Assembly (NCBI GenBank): GCA_054601695.1
Contig: BAAHQB010000016.1
Span: 744,001 to 808,000, forward strand
DNA: 64,000 bases
Direction of reading: 5' to 3'
From: Amorphochlora amoebiformis
Lineage: Eukaryota > Cercozoa > Chlorarachniophyceae
The notes below the pieces were generated by a model. It was not told the DNA's origin. It made no database searches and saw nothing but the letters and a program-made list of their open reading frames with translations. The first letter of the stretch is position 1; each line of letters opens with the position of its first letter. Positions 21,711 to 37,755 of this stretch are shown piece after piece. Made by a program: the position numbers and the translations under genes.

Positions 21711-22540
21711 TCATACACCTATACACATATATAAATATGTATATATGATATATTATATATTCATAAATATTCATGCTATATCCTCCCTCTCCTCCCTCTT
21801 CTCCCACTTCATTTTATGTACCTAGTCAGGGTTAGGGTTAGGACTTGGGTTAGGTTTATGACTATAAACATTCTATGAGAGCAGTTGGGTTTACTGGTGA
21901 GGGCTAGGAAGGTAGGGCTGGGTTGACTCTTCAATCGCATCCTAGCCTACGTGGAGCCCTATATTAGCCTAGTGGCGCCCATGTTAACCTGTAAGCTTTG
22001 CCTAATTGGTTTAGGAGCTGTGCCCGACGCTTACTGCTATTCACTCGCTCTCTCTGTCTGCTCTATGTATGACTATGCTCTCTGCCAGTCATCCGTCAAA
22101 GCAGGTTTCCTACTTACATACCGTTCTCATGGGAGTGTATATATATATATATATATATGTGTTGTACCAAACACAAGCAGACATATTAAAGATACATAAA
22201 TAAATAATATATATATATAATATATATATGGATGTATATATATATATATATATAATATATATATATATATATAGAAATATATATATATATATATTAAGGA
22301 ATTGTGTTTGGGGTTGGTGTTCTTTCTCGCTTTGGCAGATGAAAGAATGTAGGGGGTTTAGAAAAGCTGTTAAAGGATAGACTTCATTTTGTTCTTCTTC
22401 TTCTTGTAGGTTTACTATACCCAAGTGGTATCCCACTATGGAGTTCACCTACCGGATCACCTCAAAACGTTCGTATATCATATTACACGCAATGTAAATG
22501 AAAGAAATGTTTTTTATGATACAAATATATACATCTATAC

Positions 22541-22574
<34 letters not shown>

Positions 22575-22857
22575 TATATATATATTTATAAATAATATAT
22601 ATATATATATATATTGGTGTATACGTATATTTTAGATATAGGTTTACATATCGCTTACGGGTTCCGACTCTCACCAATATTGTACAAGTTGCTTACACAC
22701 GCATGTACACATTGATATCACAAAACATATACATAATGTATATATATATGTTTATAGATGTGGTGTGCGTGCTATATTAGTTATGTGGAGCCATCCGTTG
22801 AGGTCCTGGTTATATACTCCTACAACCAAACAGAGGAGGTATATATGTACGTATATG

Positions 22858-22895
<38 letters not shown>

Positions 22896-22912
22896 CTATA
22901 ATATATACATGA

Positions 22913-22947
<35 letters not shown>

Positions 22948-22957
22948 GTATACATAT

Positions 22958-22999
<42 letters not shown>

Positions 23000-23105
23000 T
23001 ATATACATATATATATATATATGTGCGTGTATTATATGTATATGTATAGTTTTATAAGTGTGAAATATCGTATGTTGTATATAAGGATTATATGAATTGG
23101 TATTG

Positions 23106-23145
<40 letters not shown>

Positions 23146-23154
23146 TTTATGTGC

Positions 23155-23194
<40 letters not shown>

Positions 23195-23265
23195 GTTAGG
23201 TTATATACTTATATACTTGTACATACATACATATATATATATATACATATATATATATATTATAT

Positions 23266-23299
<34 letters not shown>

Positions 23300-23627
23300 T
23301 ACATATATATATACAGATATACATATATACATAGATAGATATCTATTGGTTGAGAGGAGGAGATATAGTGAAGGAGAGCCAATTCTTCTTTTCTACAGCT
23401 GTTGCCTTAACCCTAGTCATTCTTCCTTAGGTTCATATGGCCAGTCGCTTGCTTCTCCAAGGTACAATCTAGTAGCTGTACATACAGAATAATCTAGTAG
23501 CTTTCATATAGAATATACAGTTTTATATATATATTTTACATATATATATATATATATATAAATACATATATATATATATATATTGCATATATATATATAC
23601 ATATTGTTAAGCATGGAACACACACAC

Positions 23628-23674
<47 letters not shown>

Positions 23675-23836
23675 CAGATACATATATATATATACATATA
23701 CATATATATATATATATATATTATATGTCTCAATATATTTAAATGCATATTTAGTATATATATTAGATTTTACATAACGCATATATTTGAAAATTTATGC
23801 GCATTACATGTACAGACAACTACATGGGTAAATACG

Positions 23837-23922
<86 letters not shown>

Positions 23923-24174
23923 AAAGTTACATGTAATGGCTATATGTGTGTACACACATATATATATATATATATATATATGTGTGTATATATATATATG
24001 TACACATATATATATATATATATACGATTTATATATATATACATATATATATATACATATATATCTCCAGACATGTCGTATATATGTAAATATATATTAT
24101 ACTATATCAACAAGTATATATCTGAGCATGTCTCATATTATATGTATGTATATATATATATATATATATAATTT

Positions 24175-24213
<39 letters not shown>

Positions 24214-24508
24214 ATTATTAGCGTATGGTAGAACGGTAGTCCAGAGTTTGATTGTCCATTGAAATATAATAAACTGAATTTGGATAACATGGGTCCGCGC
24301 ACAGAATATTCTAGAACTTCTCGAACACACTAGAATCTTCAAGAAAGTTTGAAGCCTGACATAGCGTGACATCACGCCATGTCACATAATGTCGGAGCCA
24401 CATCATTCGATCTCCAGCGATTTCCAGCTATTTATTGTAAACATACGACGATGTTTCAACACGCTGTCATATTTACTCTTCGAACTGCTTCATGCCATGC
24501 TATTAATG

Positions 24509-24545
<37 letters not shown>

Positions 24546-25629
24546 GTATATATGTGTGTGTTGTGTGTGTATATGTGTATATATCTGTATGTATGTATAT
24601 GTATATATGTAAGTTCATGTATGTACAATATTTATAATATTGTGTAATTTTTGTCCTAGGTGTCATTGAGCGTAGCTCCCAGCAAACCCTTAAAAAAGTA
24701 CATCTTACATAACTATATATACGCATGATATATGTATATATATATATACATGCGTACGTAATACATTTTTATACATACATGCATACATATACATATATAA
24801 GTTTTTACATATATATATATATACATATTTATATATGTGTATATAACTAATGTATATATATATATATATATTACATACTATAAATCATATACATCTGTAT
24901 ATACATGTAAACACCCACATATATATATATATATATGTATGTATGTGTTGTTAACAGCCGAATGTGTATTTATGTATTCTTTCTATCCCATTCTTTCTGT
25001 CTCATTCTTTCTGTCCCTTTCTTCCTGTCTCATTCTTTTTGTCTTCTTCCCTTTGTCTCACTTTGCGTGTCCTCTCCTCTCTGTCTTCTTGTCCCTACTT
25101 TCTTTACCAGTCCTTCCTCACAGGACCAACTTCTCCATACGTTCTCCTCCTTCCCTCTGTTCTCTTTCCTGTATCTCTCCTTTTTCTTCACTCTCTTCAC
25201 ACATTAACTATCTATATTTTACCGCATTCCCAGATCGTAGAACGGTGGACGTCCCCAGATTATTTCTCCACGAAACTTGTTGAGGGCGATATCCCACAGG
25301 CAATACTTCACTCTGAGACCGTTCTCACCTGGCTTCCACAAATGCTCTATACTTAATCCTACTCCTAACCTAAAGCCTAACTCTAAACCCTTCGCAGGCT
25401 TTGGATGGCCGTCCCTCTGTTTGGTATGGATACTACATATACAATATGCACATACGTATATACATTTATATATATGTACATATATACACACATATGTATA
25501 TATATATAAACACATATGTACATGTATACATATATATATATATACACATGTGTGTGTGTGTGTTTGTGTAAATGTAGTGTAAATAGATATGCTTAAATAT
25601 ATTAGATACAAGTAGACATATTATATGTG

Positions 25630-25660
<31 letters not shown>

Positions 25661-26070
25661 ATATAATACGTATATATATACAAATGTAACATGTATTTAT
25701 TTAAGCTTAGATCTTTAGAAATATCTTTATGTATGTATGCATATGTGTGAAAAAATAGATTCATTCATACTGTGGAATACTAACGCAATCCATTACTCCC
25801 AGTCAAAGCGGAACCCTATCTCCTTTCTTCGAAACCCCTGTTCTCTCTAGAGACCCCGTTATGGACCGCAGGCACCATTCTGACATTAATCTTAGCCCTA
25901 TCCCTAAACTGGCGTGTCATTGTAGCAGATTGTAGCAGTTAACTATAACCTTTAAGTTAAAAATCTACCTTAATTAGGCTTACTGCTGCACTCGTTTTGT
26001 GCCTCATTGCTGCTGATCAGCAAAGGTTCGCAATAGATTTTCAACACCCAGATTCTCGCCTCAAATAATA

Positions 26071-26107
<37 letters not shown>

Positions 26108-26168
26108 TGAGTGTATTTGCGCGGTAGATTTATGACATATGTGATTATATGTGTGCGTATATATATAT

Positions 26169-26232
<64 letters not shown>

Positions 26233-26860
26233 ATGTGTGTGTGTGTGTGTGTATGAGTTTAGAAAATATACATATTAATATATATATATACATATTTGTA
26301 TATAGATATATATATATAATGTATGTCATATTATATATATACATATATATAAATATATATATATATATATAATATATATATATAGGTACATACATATATA
26401 TGATATATGTAATGTGTGTATATATATATACATGTATATACATATATGTATGTGTGTGTATACATACATATATATTATATATATTTAAATATATACATAT
26501 ATATATGCATACATATAGATATATATATTGTATTTACGTATATATATAGATATATATAGATAGATATATATATATGTATGTATTGCAATATATATATATA
26601 TATATACACATATATGTGGTTGTGTGTGTGTGTGTGTGTTTATGTTTATGTAAAAATTAAATCTTTATTTATAGATGTACAAATACATCTTATATATTAT
26701 ATATATATATATATATAATATATATATTATATATTATATACATATTATATTATATACATTAAGATATATATATACATATACATATATATATATATATAAA
26801 CATACATATATGTATATAGTGAGTGTGTGTTTGCACGTGTACATGTACAATATACGTGAT

Positions 26861-26907
<47 letters not shown>

Positions 26908-26988
26908 ATGTATATATTTGTATGTATCTATTTATGTGTACATATATGATATATGTCATATGTATTTAAATTGTATATACATGCATAT

Positions 26989-27020
<32 letters not shown>

Positions 27021-27165
27021 GTATGTATATATATGATATATGTGATGTATAGGTGAACGCATATACATGTAAATATGACATATGTGTGGTAGGAAACGTC
27101 AAAAGCATAAGGATAGATCGCGGAATAATAAGGTGAATATGTAGCTAAAATGTAATATTTAAGTG

Positions 27166-27209
<44 letters not shown>

Positions 27210-27322
27210 GTACATATATATATATATATATATAAAATATTATATAAATATGTAGATACACGTATATACATACAATATATTACATATACATAATTTCACA
27301 TATGCATCTAGTTATATGATAC

Positions 27323-27409
<87 letters not shown>

Positions 27410-27454
27410 ATATATATACATATATAAATATGTATATACATATATATATATACA

Positions 27455-27504
<50 letters not shown>

Positions 27505-27580
27505 CATATATATGCGTATATGTGTGTTTTGATACATGTGCGTTTATGTATATGTATGATATCTGTATGTGTACGCGCAT

Positions 27581-27616
<36 letters not shown>

Positions 27617-28043
27617 ATGCGCGTACACATACATATACATAAACGCACATGTATCAAAACACACATATACGCATATATATGTATATATAATACATATATA
27701 TATATATAATATATATAAATGAAGCCATATACGTAAATCAATAATATTATTTGAAATCAATGGTATTATTATAATATTATTATCACCAATATTATTATTA
27801 GATTACTATCCTTATTATTATTTCTATCACTAGCATTATTTTTAATAGTTTGTACTATATGTATATATATACGGATTTCAGGAGGATCAGAAGAAGACAG
27901 ACACTAAGTCCGACGATTCAGACACAATCAAGCTAAGCGCAGCCATCGCTGGACAGATCACTGAAACCCTTCTCAAAGTAAATTTGTTACTTTGTTTGAT
28001 TCCATTCGGTTTGAGTTGGTGTAAGATTCTATTTTTGTGTGGC

Positions 28044-28083
<40 letters not shown>

Positions 28084-28458
28084 TATACATATATATATTT
28101 GTATGTATATATACACACATATGCATACATATACATATACATATACATACATACACATATATACACATATACATATAAATGTAGATACATGAATATAAAT
28201 ATATAGATACACACACATATATTTACACATACACATATACGAATATTTGCATATGTATATACATATTGTTAGCGCAGTGGTATAGTAGATGGTAGTCCAG
28301 AGATCGATTGAAGTCCGCTTGGATTATGATTAACTTTGTTCTCTAGAATTCAGCAAGATACATGCGGTCATGCATGCTCACGTGATATTCACGTATGGTC
28401 ATGTGAGCGATATGGCGTGACGTCACGTTCTGTCACGGTTATACATGTATATACACAT

Positions 28459-28494
<36 letters not shown>

Positions 28495-28511
28495 AGAGAG
28501 AGAGAGAGAGA

Positions 28512-28547
<36 letters not shown>

Positions 28548-28834
28548 ATATGTATATTATATATATATATACAAAGATAACATATATATATATATTACAT
28601 ATGTATATATATATTTATATATATATATATAAACCGTGTATGTGTATTAATACATCTTTTTATTTCTGCAAATTATTTACATATAACAATTAGATTATAC
28701 ATATATATATATACACATATATATATATATATATATATATATCTGCAGGTGATATATGATATCTGCTCACGAGAGGAGTCGAATGCAGGTGAACAATAAA
28801 TACAGATATGTTTAACCACATGTACATTATATAT

Positions 28835-28878
<44 letters not shown>

Positions 28879-28895
28879 CATATATATATATACAC

Positions 28896-28926
<31 letters not shown>

Positions 28927-28967
28927 CGTGTGTATGTGTGTAAAAAATAAATATGACCTATATATAA

Positions 28968-29050
<83 letters not shown>

Positions 29051-29951
29051 AGCGCAGTGGCATAGTAGATGGTAGTCCATAGTTTGATTCAAGTCCGTTT
29101 GGATTATAGCAAATGGTAAAGGGAAATTCTCAGGCAGTTCGAGTGACATGGCGTGTTGTCACGTTGTGTCATGATATCTGGAACCCCGGTACTACCGGGT
29201 ACTACCCGGTACTACCGGCAAGGTAATTTCCGAGCAATTTCGGGAACTCCAGCTATCTCCAGCTATCTGTAGTGTACCTACGGCTGTTCTTCAACATCTA
29301 CTCTTCGAGCTACGTCCCCTCATACTATTATACTTTTTCTTTAACAATGTATATATGTTTGTATTTATTAATATACTCATAAATATAGGCTCCATATGAA
29401 TAGTTGCAAATACTTATGTACTACATATATATATATATATATATAAATTATACATTATAAATATGTATATGTATAAATATATATTTATAAATATACGGAT
29501 GTATATTTAAGTACATATATATACACATACACATACATACATACATATGTAATATATATATACATAATATATGTACGTATATCGTGTGAGTATATATACA
29601 TATATATATATGCAAATGTGATATGTTTTCATATGTATACACACGTATATAATAATCATATATCTTGTGTATCAATACAAACATGTAATACAACATGCAA
29701 TGCCACATAGTATTGTATTGTATATTGTATTTATATACATATTAACTGTATATATATATATATATATAATATATATATATATATATAATTTTTTATATAT
29801 ATTATGTATATATATATATATACATATAGATATACATATATACAATACATATATGTATACACATATATGTATATATATATATATGTATATATATGTATGT
29901 ATGTATTATTTTATTAAGTAAAGGATATAATTATTATGCATATAAAAAGAA

Positions 29952-29984
<33 letters not shown>

Positions 29985-30624
29985 AGTATATATAATATAT
30001 ATATATATGTGTGTGTATATATATATATATAAATATATAATATACATATATATATATATATGTGTGTGTGTATATTTAATATATAATATATATATATATA
30101 TATATTTATATTTTATTTTTAATTATTATTATTACTATTATTATTATTCAGTAAACATATGTTATATTTTTATTATTAAATTATTATTATTATGATTATA
30201 TAATCTGTAGTATATATTCGTATGTGTGTACTTGCACCAATGTGTGCATATATGTGCATATAGGCCATGGGCTAACCACCCAAGACATTGTCGTCTCCTC
30301 GCTCGCCGCTGAGCTTATGGGAAAGGTAAATATTTTACAAAATATGAATACATACATATATATATATATAGATATAGATATATTATGTACAGAAATATTT
30401 AGGTGTGTTTGCATATATGTACAATTTATATGCAGAATATATATTATATATTTATATATATATATATATATGTGTGTATATATATACATATACATATATA
30501 TATATATATATTATACACAGAAATATGAAGGTGTATTTTTATAAATTTACAAATTTAAATATACAACATATACATATATATATATATATATATATATGCA
30601 TATGATATGTATTATATAATATAT

Positions 30625-30657
<33 letters not shown>

Positions 30658-30689
30658 TTACATATATATATATATATACATAATGTATA

Positions 30690-30732
<43 letters not shown>

Positions 30733-30788
30733 GTATACATATAATACATATATATATATACATATGTATAGAAATATATCTGCATACG

Positions 30789-30819
<31 letters not shown>

Positions 30820-30949
30820 CATATATATTTACATATATATATATATAAATATATTATATGCAGAATTATGAAGGTGTATTTACATATACGTGCAATTTAT
30901 ATAACAATATATATATATATATATACAAGGTAATATGTACAAACCAATG

Positions 30950-30987
<38 letters not shown>

Positions 30988-31023
30988 CATATATGTACAT
31001 ATATACAAGGTAATATATACAAA

Positions 31024-31074
<51 letters not shown>

Positions 31075-31391
31075 AATATATGTCACGTGTATATATGAAT
31101 AGTAATCTTGCAAACAGGATCCTAGCTAATCCTTACCATACATCTAACCTTCTTAACTAGGGCTTCTTCCTCTGGCGCCGACATGTTGGGGACGCACCCT
31201 CTCTCATCTCGAAGTCTCTCCTCCTACACATCTCCAATTCGCGAACTTTCTCTCAAACTCTCTCAATCTATCTCTTAAACTTTTCAATACACTCTCCGAA
31301 AATCTCTCTATCTATTGAATGCCTGTTCGCCACTCAGAAGCACTTCCTCAAATAATATCTCTACCTTTCTCTCTCTTTCTCTCCTACATAG

Positions 31392-31438
<47 letters not shown>

Positions 31439-31623
31439 CTGTTAATGTATCATTGTAAGTAGCATAGGTAGACTTGCGTGACACGTAGGTATCTGTACAG
31501 TACGACAGACTTGTGATAGGTATGCCTGAGATCGCTAGAGATACTGGAGATTGCTCGGAGATTGCCGGACCGACTACCGGCCTGCCGGACCGCTGCACTA
31601 ACAATATATATATATACATATAC

Positions 31624-31655
<32 letters not shown>

Positions 31656-32052
31656 GTGTGTGTGTATGTGTTTCTGTTTGTGTGTGTATGTGTGTGTGTG
31701 TGCGTGTGTGTAATATTTATAGCCTATGTTTATATGTATTGGAAAATTATAATATATATTTATATATTGATATATACATATATATATACGTTCCTACATC
31801 CATTACATGCATATAGTATATATGACATTATATAATACAATCTACAACATGCATATATATATCCATACACATATGTATAAATATGTATGTACATAATCTA
31901 AAAATAAGCATAGTAGATATATATACACATATATACATATATATATGTGTGTGTGTATATGTGTAAATGTATGCATTACTAAATATAATATAATATATAT
32001 ATACATTTATATATATAAATATATATATATACATACGTTTATATTACATTAC

Positions 32053-32092
<40 letters not shown>

Positions 32093-32722
32093 CATATCAT
32101 ATTACATTAGATATACATATATATATATATATGTATATATATATATGTGTGTGTGTATCCATGTGCTTGGGTAAGTACATAACATGAGAGAGATCAAGGA
32201 ACTAGTGGCATCATGGAGAAAAAATTTGTTAGTACAAATGCATCGTAATTAAGCTTAAATCCTAACCCTGACCTTAGGCTTCACCGTCTCTCTCTAATAA
32301 AGCGTGCTGCCCTTGCAGGTGCAGCCCACAGAGCCTTGCTCCAGGTTACTCCCCTAATCCTAAAGCTAACCGAAATCCTTAACCTTAACTCCAAAATTCG
32401 TTTTTGTTAACTCATTCTAATCAGTGTAAATACTTGTACATACATATATAATACATTGCGGGCCCAGACATAATTCGAACCCATAATCATAAACCTTGTG
32501 AATCATAACCTCACCGAAGGCCGGGCAGTCTGCGCCACGATCGTTTATCCGACAAATGGGCAATGAAGCTCTAAACCTGCGGAGCAAGGTATTCACATGT
32601 ATCATCATATTATAAATATATATATATATTATACATATATATATATACGTTTTTATATATATATATGCATGTATCGATATATCTATAATATATATATATA
32701 TATATATAAATATATATATATT

Positions 32723-32755
<33 letters not shown>

Positions 32756-32785
32756 ATGTCAATACATACATATGTATATATATAT

Positions 32786-32829
<44 letters not shown>

Positions 32830-33636
32830 GTATATATATATATATATATATATGTGTGTATATATGCATCATATATATGATATATATATATATATGTATA
32901 TATATGCATATGTGTATATTTACATATAACATATACATTTATATAGAAGTGTGTAGTATAATTTGTTATACCTCATAACCTACTCCTTTACCCTAGCTCT
33001 GACTCCAGCTCTAAAACCATAACCCTCACTCCGTCCCTAACCCTAATCCAAACCCACCTATCCAGCCCCGATGCCGTAGCGGCGCATTGTTTGCGATTGT
33101 GGCTCTGGTCAAAAAGTAAGACTAATTTGGAGGGATTCGGTTGACTAAACATGTGATAAGTATATATCTAGGACTAGCCATAGTTAAAAAGTATATAAGC
33201 GTATTAAAGAATGAGAAAAAACATGGCATATGAAAATGTCTCGTGCTAGGGGGCTACGGAATCTTAATCTAATCATATTTCAAGCGTTATTGTAATTAAT
33301 CCTAAGATATCCGTCGAGCTTGGTCAGTGCGCTGCCTTCAGCGGTTCAGGTATTTGTTTACGCACGTGTGTGTGTTTGTGTGTGTATATGTACATATCAT
33401 GAATATTCAGTACATACACATGTACGTATCATATACATATATAATATATATACATATTGTATATATGCATGTACAAAATTGTGAGAGGATCATTAAACAT
33501 ACTTTTTTTTTCTTTCGCTATTGGATCATACGATATTTAGATCATCATTAAATGTCTCGACCCATCCGCCCCGGCCCTTCGCAAGTCTCTTCTTAGGTAA
33601 ACACTATGTCTGCACACATGTAGTTCATGCATCATT

Positions 33637-33714
<78 letters not shown>

Positions 33715-33755
33715 GTGCGTATTTATACATATATAAATATATATATATAGACATA

Positions 33756-33786
<31 letters not shown>

Positions 33787-33847
33787 ATATATATATATAT
33801 GTGATATATATATGTACATATATGTGTGTGTATTTATACATATATAC

Positions 33848-33879
<32 letters not shown>

Positions 33880-33883
33880 ATTT

Positions 33884-33919
<36 letters not shown>

Positions 33920-34262
33920 ATATTTATATATTATATATATATACATATATATGTATAAATATATATATATAAATATATACACATATATGCAAATACGTAT
34001 GTATACACATACATGCATATGTATTTATGTATGTGTACATAGACACTTCCTACTATACATGTGTTCATATGTATATATGTACATTATAGATATGTACATA
34101 TATGGTAAAGCTAACATATTAACATGAATACATATATATATATATATACATATATACATATATATATATATGTATATGTTAATGTATATATATATATAAT
34201 ATATATATATATATTTTCATATATATATATATATATATATATATGTAATATATATGTATATG

Positions 34263-34304
<42 letters not shown>

Positions 34305-34439
34305 TATATATATATATAGTATATATATATACATGTATGCATACAAATAAATAAATATTCATCAATACATATATATATATATATGTATATTATATCGTCT
34401 ACATATTACATAATATAATTATGTGGGTGAACATATATT

Positions 34440-34481
<42 letters not shown>

Positions 34482-34616
34482 ATACGTCTACGTATTATAT
34501 AATTATGTGGGTGAACATACATTTAATATATATGTATATATATATATATATATATATGTATACATATATAGAGAGAGAGAGAAATATATTTATATGCAGA
34601 GAAATATATTTATATA

Positions 34617-34680
<64 letters not shown>

Positions 34681-34849
34681 CATGTATATATATATGTATA
34701 TATATCTATATATATACATATATATATATATACATATATATATATATTCAATGTACATACAGACCCGCAACGGCCGCTCTACATGCCCTTGTACAGAACT
34801 ATCCATCGGTATACTACACAGATGTTTTTACGAGCTACACACGTTATTT

Positions 34850-34888
<39 letters not shown>

Positions 34889-34996
34889 TATTGAACAATA
34901 TACATATATTATACAAATATATATTACATATAATACATTACATATATACATATATATATATATGTGTGTGTGTGTTTGTGTGTGTGTATGTATACA

Positions 34997-35061
<65 letters not shown>

Positions 35062-36167
35062 ATGTAATTATTTACATATATATATATATATATACATATA
35101 TATACATATATATATATATACATATGTATATAAATACATACATACATAAATACAAATGTATCTGTATATGAATATATAACATATGCATATGTTCGTGTGG
35201 ATTTTTACCCGGTATACTACACATACATGCTTAGGTTACTTTCCACCAAAAGTCTCAAAGATTTGCCGGTGAGTATTATGAATATAATATATATATATAT
35301 ATATATACATATACATACATGTATACATATATATATATATACACATAAATATTTATATATATATATATATATAAAGATATATATACGTACGTATGTGTAT
35401 ATTTAATGATAATAATATATTTAATGTAACAATATATACATATATTTTTTAGAAATAAATATATTACATATTTATATATATATATATATTTATATATACA
35501 TATATGTACGTATATGTATAAAGTTTTATATATATATATATATATATAAATATGTGTGTGTGAATGCTACGCATTTTTAGAATCTTTAACACTCTAATTC
35601 ACACAATGTGCGCACATTTCATGTACACAAACAGAATGATATATTGTGTAATATATATATATATATATATTATATATATACATATATATATATAGATATG
35701 ATATATAATATATGTAGTAAATATATATATACATATATATACATACATACATATTTTTATATATACACATATATATATATATATGTTATATATAATTTAA
35801 CGTATATATTTTAACGTATATTTGCATATAATATATATCATATATTATATACATACACATATATACGTGAGAATATGCAAGTACATTTAATACGCCTTTA
35901 TGTACGTAAATGCAAAAAATCAGTTGGCACCACGGCAAGGACAAGCTCCGTTATAGTAATTCCATACCTTCAGCCCTTTCCAATAAACCCTATCATTAAA
36001 TTTGAGATACTCCTTACTCTGATGTAAAAACCCAAATTCGTTCAAACAATTCAGGTGATCTATGACTTACGTACTGCTACTAAATGGCGAATACTCTCCG
36101 GACATACAGTGAGGATTCTGACACAAACCCTTTATTTACATGCATACATATAAAGACAGAAATATCC

Positions 36168-36203
<36 letters not shown>

Positions 36204-36206
36204 ATG

Positions 36207-36282
<76 letters not shown>

Positions 36283-37682
36283 CATATAAACTTATATATA
36301 TATGTACACCTACATATATAAATATATATATATATAATATTATATATACACACACATATACATATATATATATATATAAATATATTTTTAATGATAGGCA
36401 ACTATTACAGCTGTGTCATTCAACCCTAGTGCGGCATATATTGCATCGTAAGAAAATTAAATTCCTACCTACGTATTCATGTATGTGTGTATATATGTAC
36501 ACTTATATGTATAATATATATATATATATATATGTATATATGTGTATATGTGTATATGTTTATATATATATATATATATATATATGTGCGTGTGTGTGTG
36601 TACTTTGTATATGTATCTATATTGGTATATATATATATATATATATGTATGTATATATATATACAATATATAAGTGTGTGTATAAATATTATACATATGT
36701 ATACATATATATATATATAATATATTTACGAAATATATATATATATATATTATGTGGATATATACACACATATGTGTGTGTGTGAAGCTGTATATTTTCT
36801 GTTGTGTACGTAAAAAGATATGCGGTTATAGTTATGCGTATATATATATATATATATATATAATATGTGTGTATATACATATACGTATTATATTGTGTAT
36901 ATATACATACACCTATGTTCAGATATTCCCCTGATGAACAACCGGCCAATCTCAAAATCTGGGAGACTGGCTCTCAAGGTCCCTAAATAGGAGACCATAT
37001 TTCCGATCCAAACCATGTCCCTAACCCAGAAATCCCAATCCAAAATGTACCCCAGACCTCAAAGCTTGCTACCTAATGCGTTAGATATTTTTGAGAGAGA
37101 TTTATATCTCCATCTTAACCCTACCCTATAGGATTTCTCGGAAACTTCTTGGGGATAACGGTCAGTTTCTTTTGGAACAATGCAAGCTGTTGTTCTTCCT
37201 TAAACTGGTTCTTCTTTTTTTTCAATTTAGGGAAACTGTATTAGAACTGTTAAACTCCCTCCAACGACGGTCATTTGTATATAATTATATACGTGTAATA
37301 ATATTTTATGTATATATATTCATATATATTATATATATATATATATATATGTATGTATAGGTGATACATATATATATATATATGTTAGATGTACGTATAT
37401 ATATATATATATATATATAAATATATATATATATATGTACATATGTATATTACATTACATACATATACATGATATATGTAAAAACATATATAAAAATATA
37501 TATAATATATATGTAATAGATACGTATGTATAAATATTTCAATATATATACTTGTAGATTAAATCAATTCCATATACACACATTCACATACTTTTATGCA
37601 TATTACATATATAAAGGAATATAATATATATGTACATCCATGCTATATATATTTACATACTTATATGTTTATATGTGTACTC

Positions 37683-37755
<73 letters not shown>

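Larger units (their letters stand above)
19914..33596 (+). other. Helical-repeat region of the WDR7-like gene (exon list)
   Basis: Exons: 19914-19951, 20632-20721, 21195-21249, 21497-21544, 22015-22104, 22410-22468, 22781-22838, 23431-23461, 24660-24697, 25234-25320, 25398-25423, 27882-27977, 30264-30325, 31161-(donor unclear), 32319-32344, 32529-32588, 33066-33115, 33328-33349, 33541-33596. Signature segments include [61 protein letters not shown] followed by [16 protein letters not shown] and [11 protein letters not shown]. These match the HEAT-like part of WDR7 homologues in order. Phase is broken between 25423 and 27882 and between 27977 and 30264, so one or more small exons there were not found. 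Confidence 0.68.

Noticed and set aside
28267-29345. Functional tRNA genes at the A/B-box sequences
   Set aside because: No cloverleaf with acceptor and anticodon stems can be drawn. The sequences are repeated and degenerate, fitting a tRNA-derived or tRNA-like repeat.
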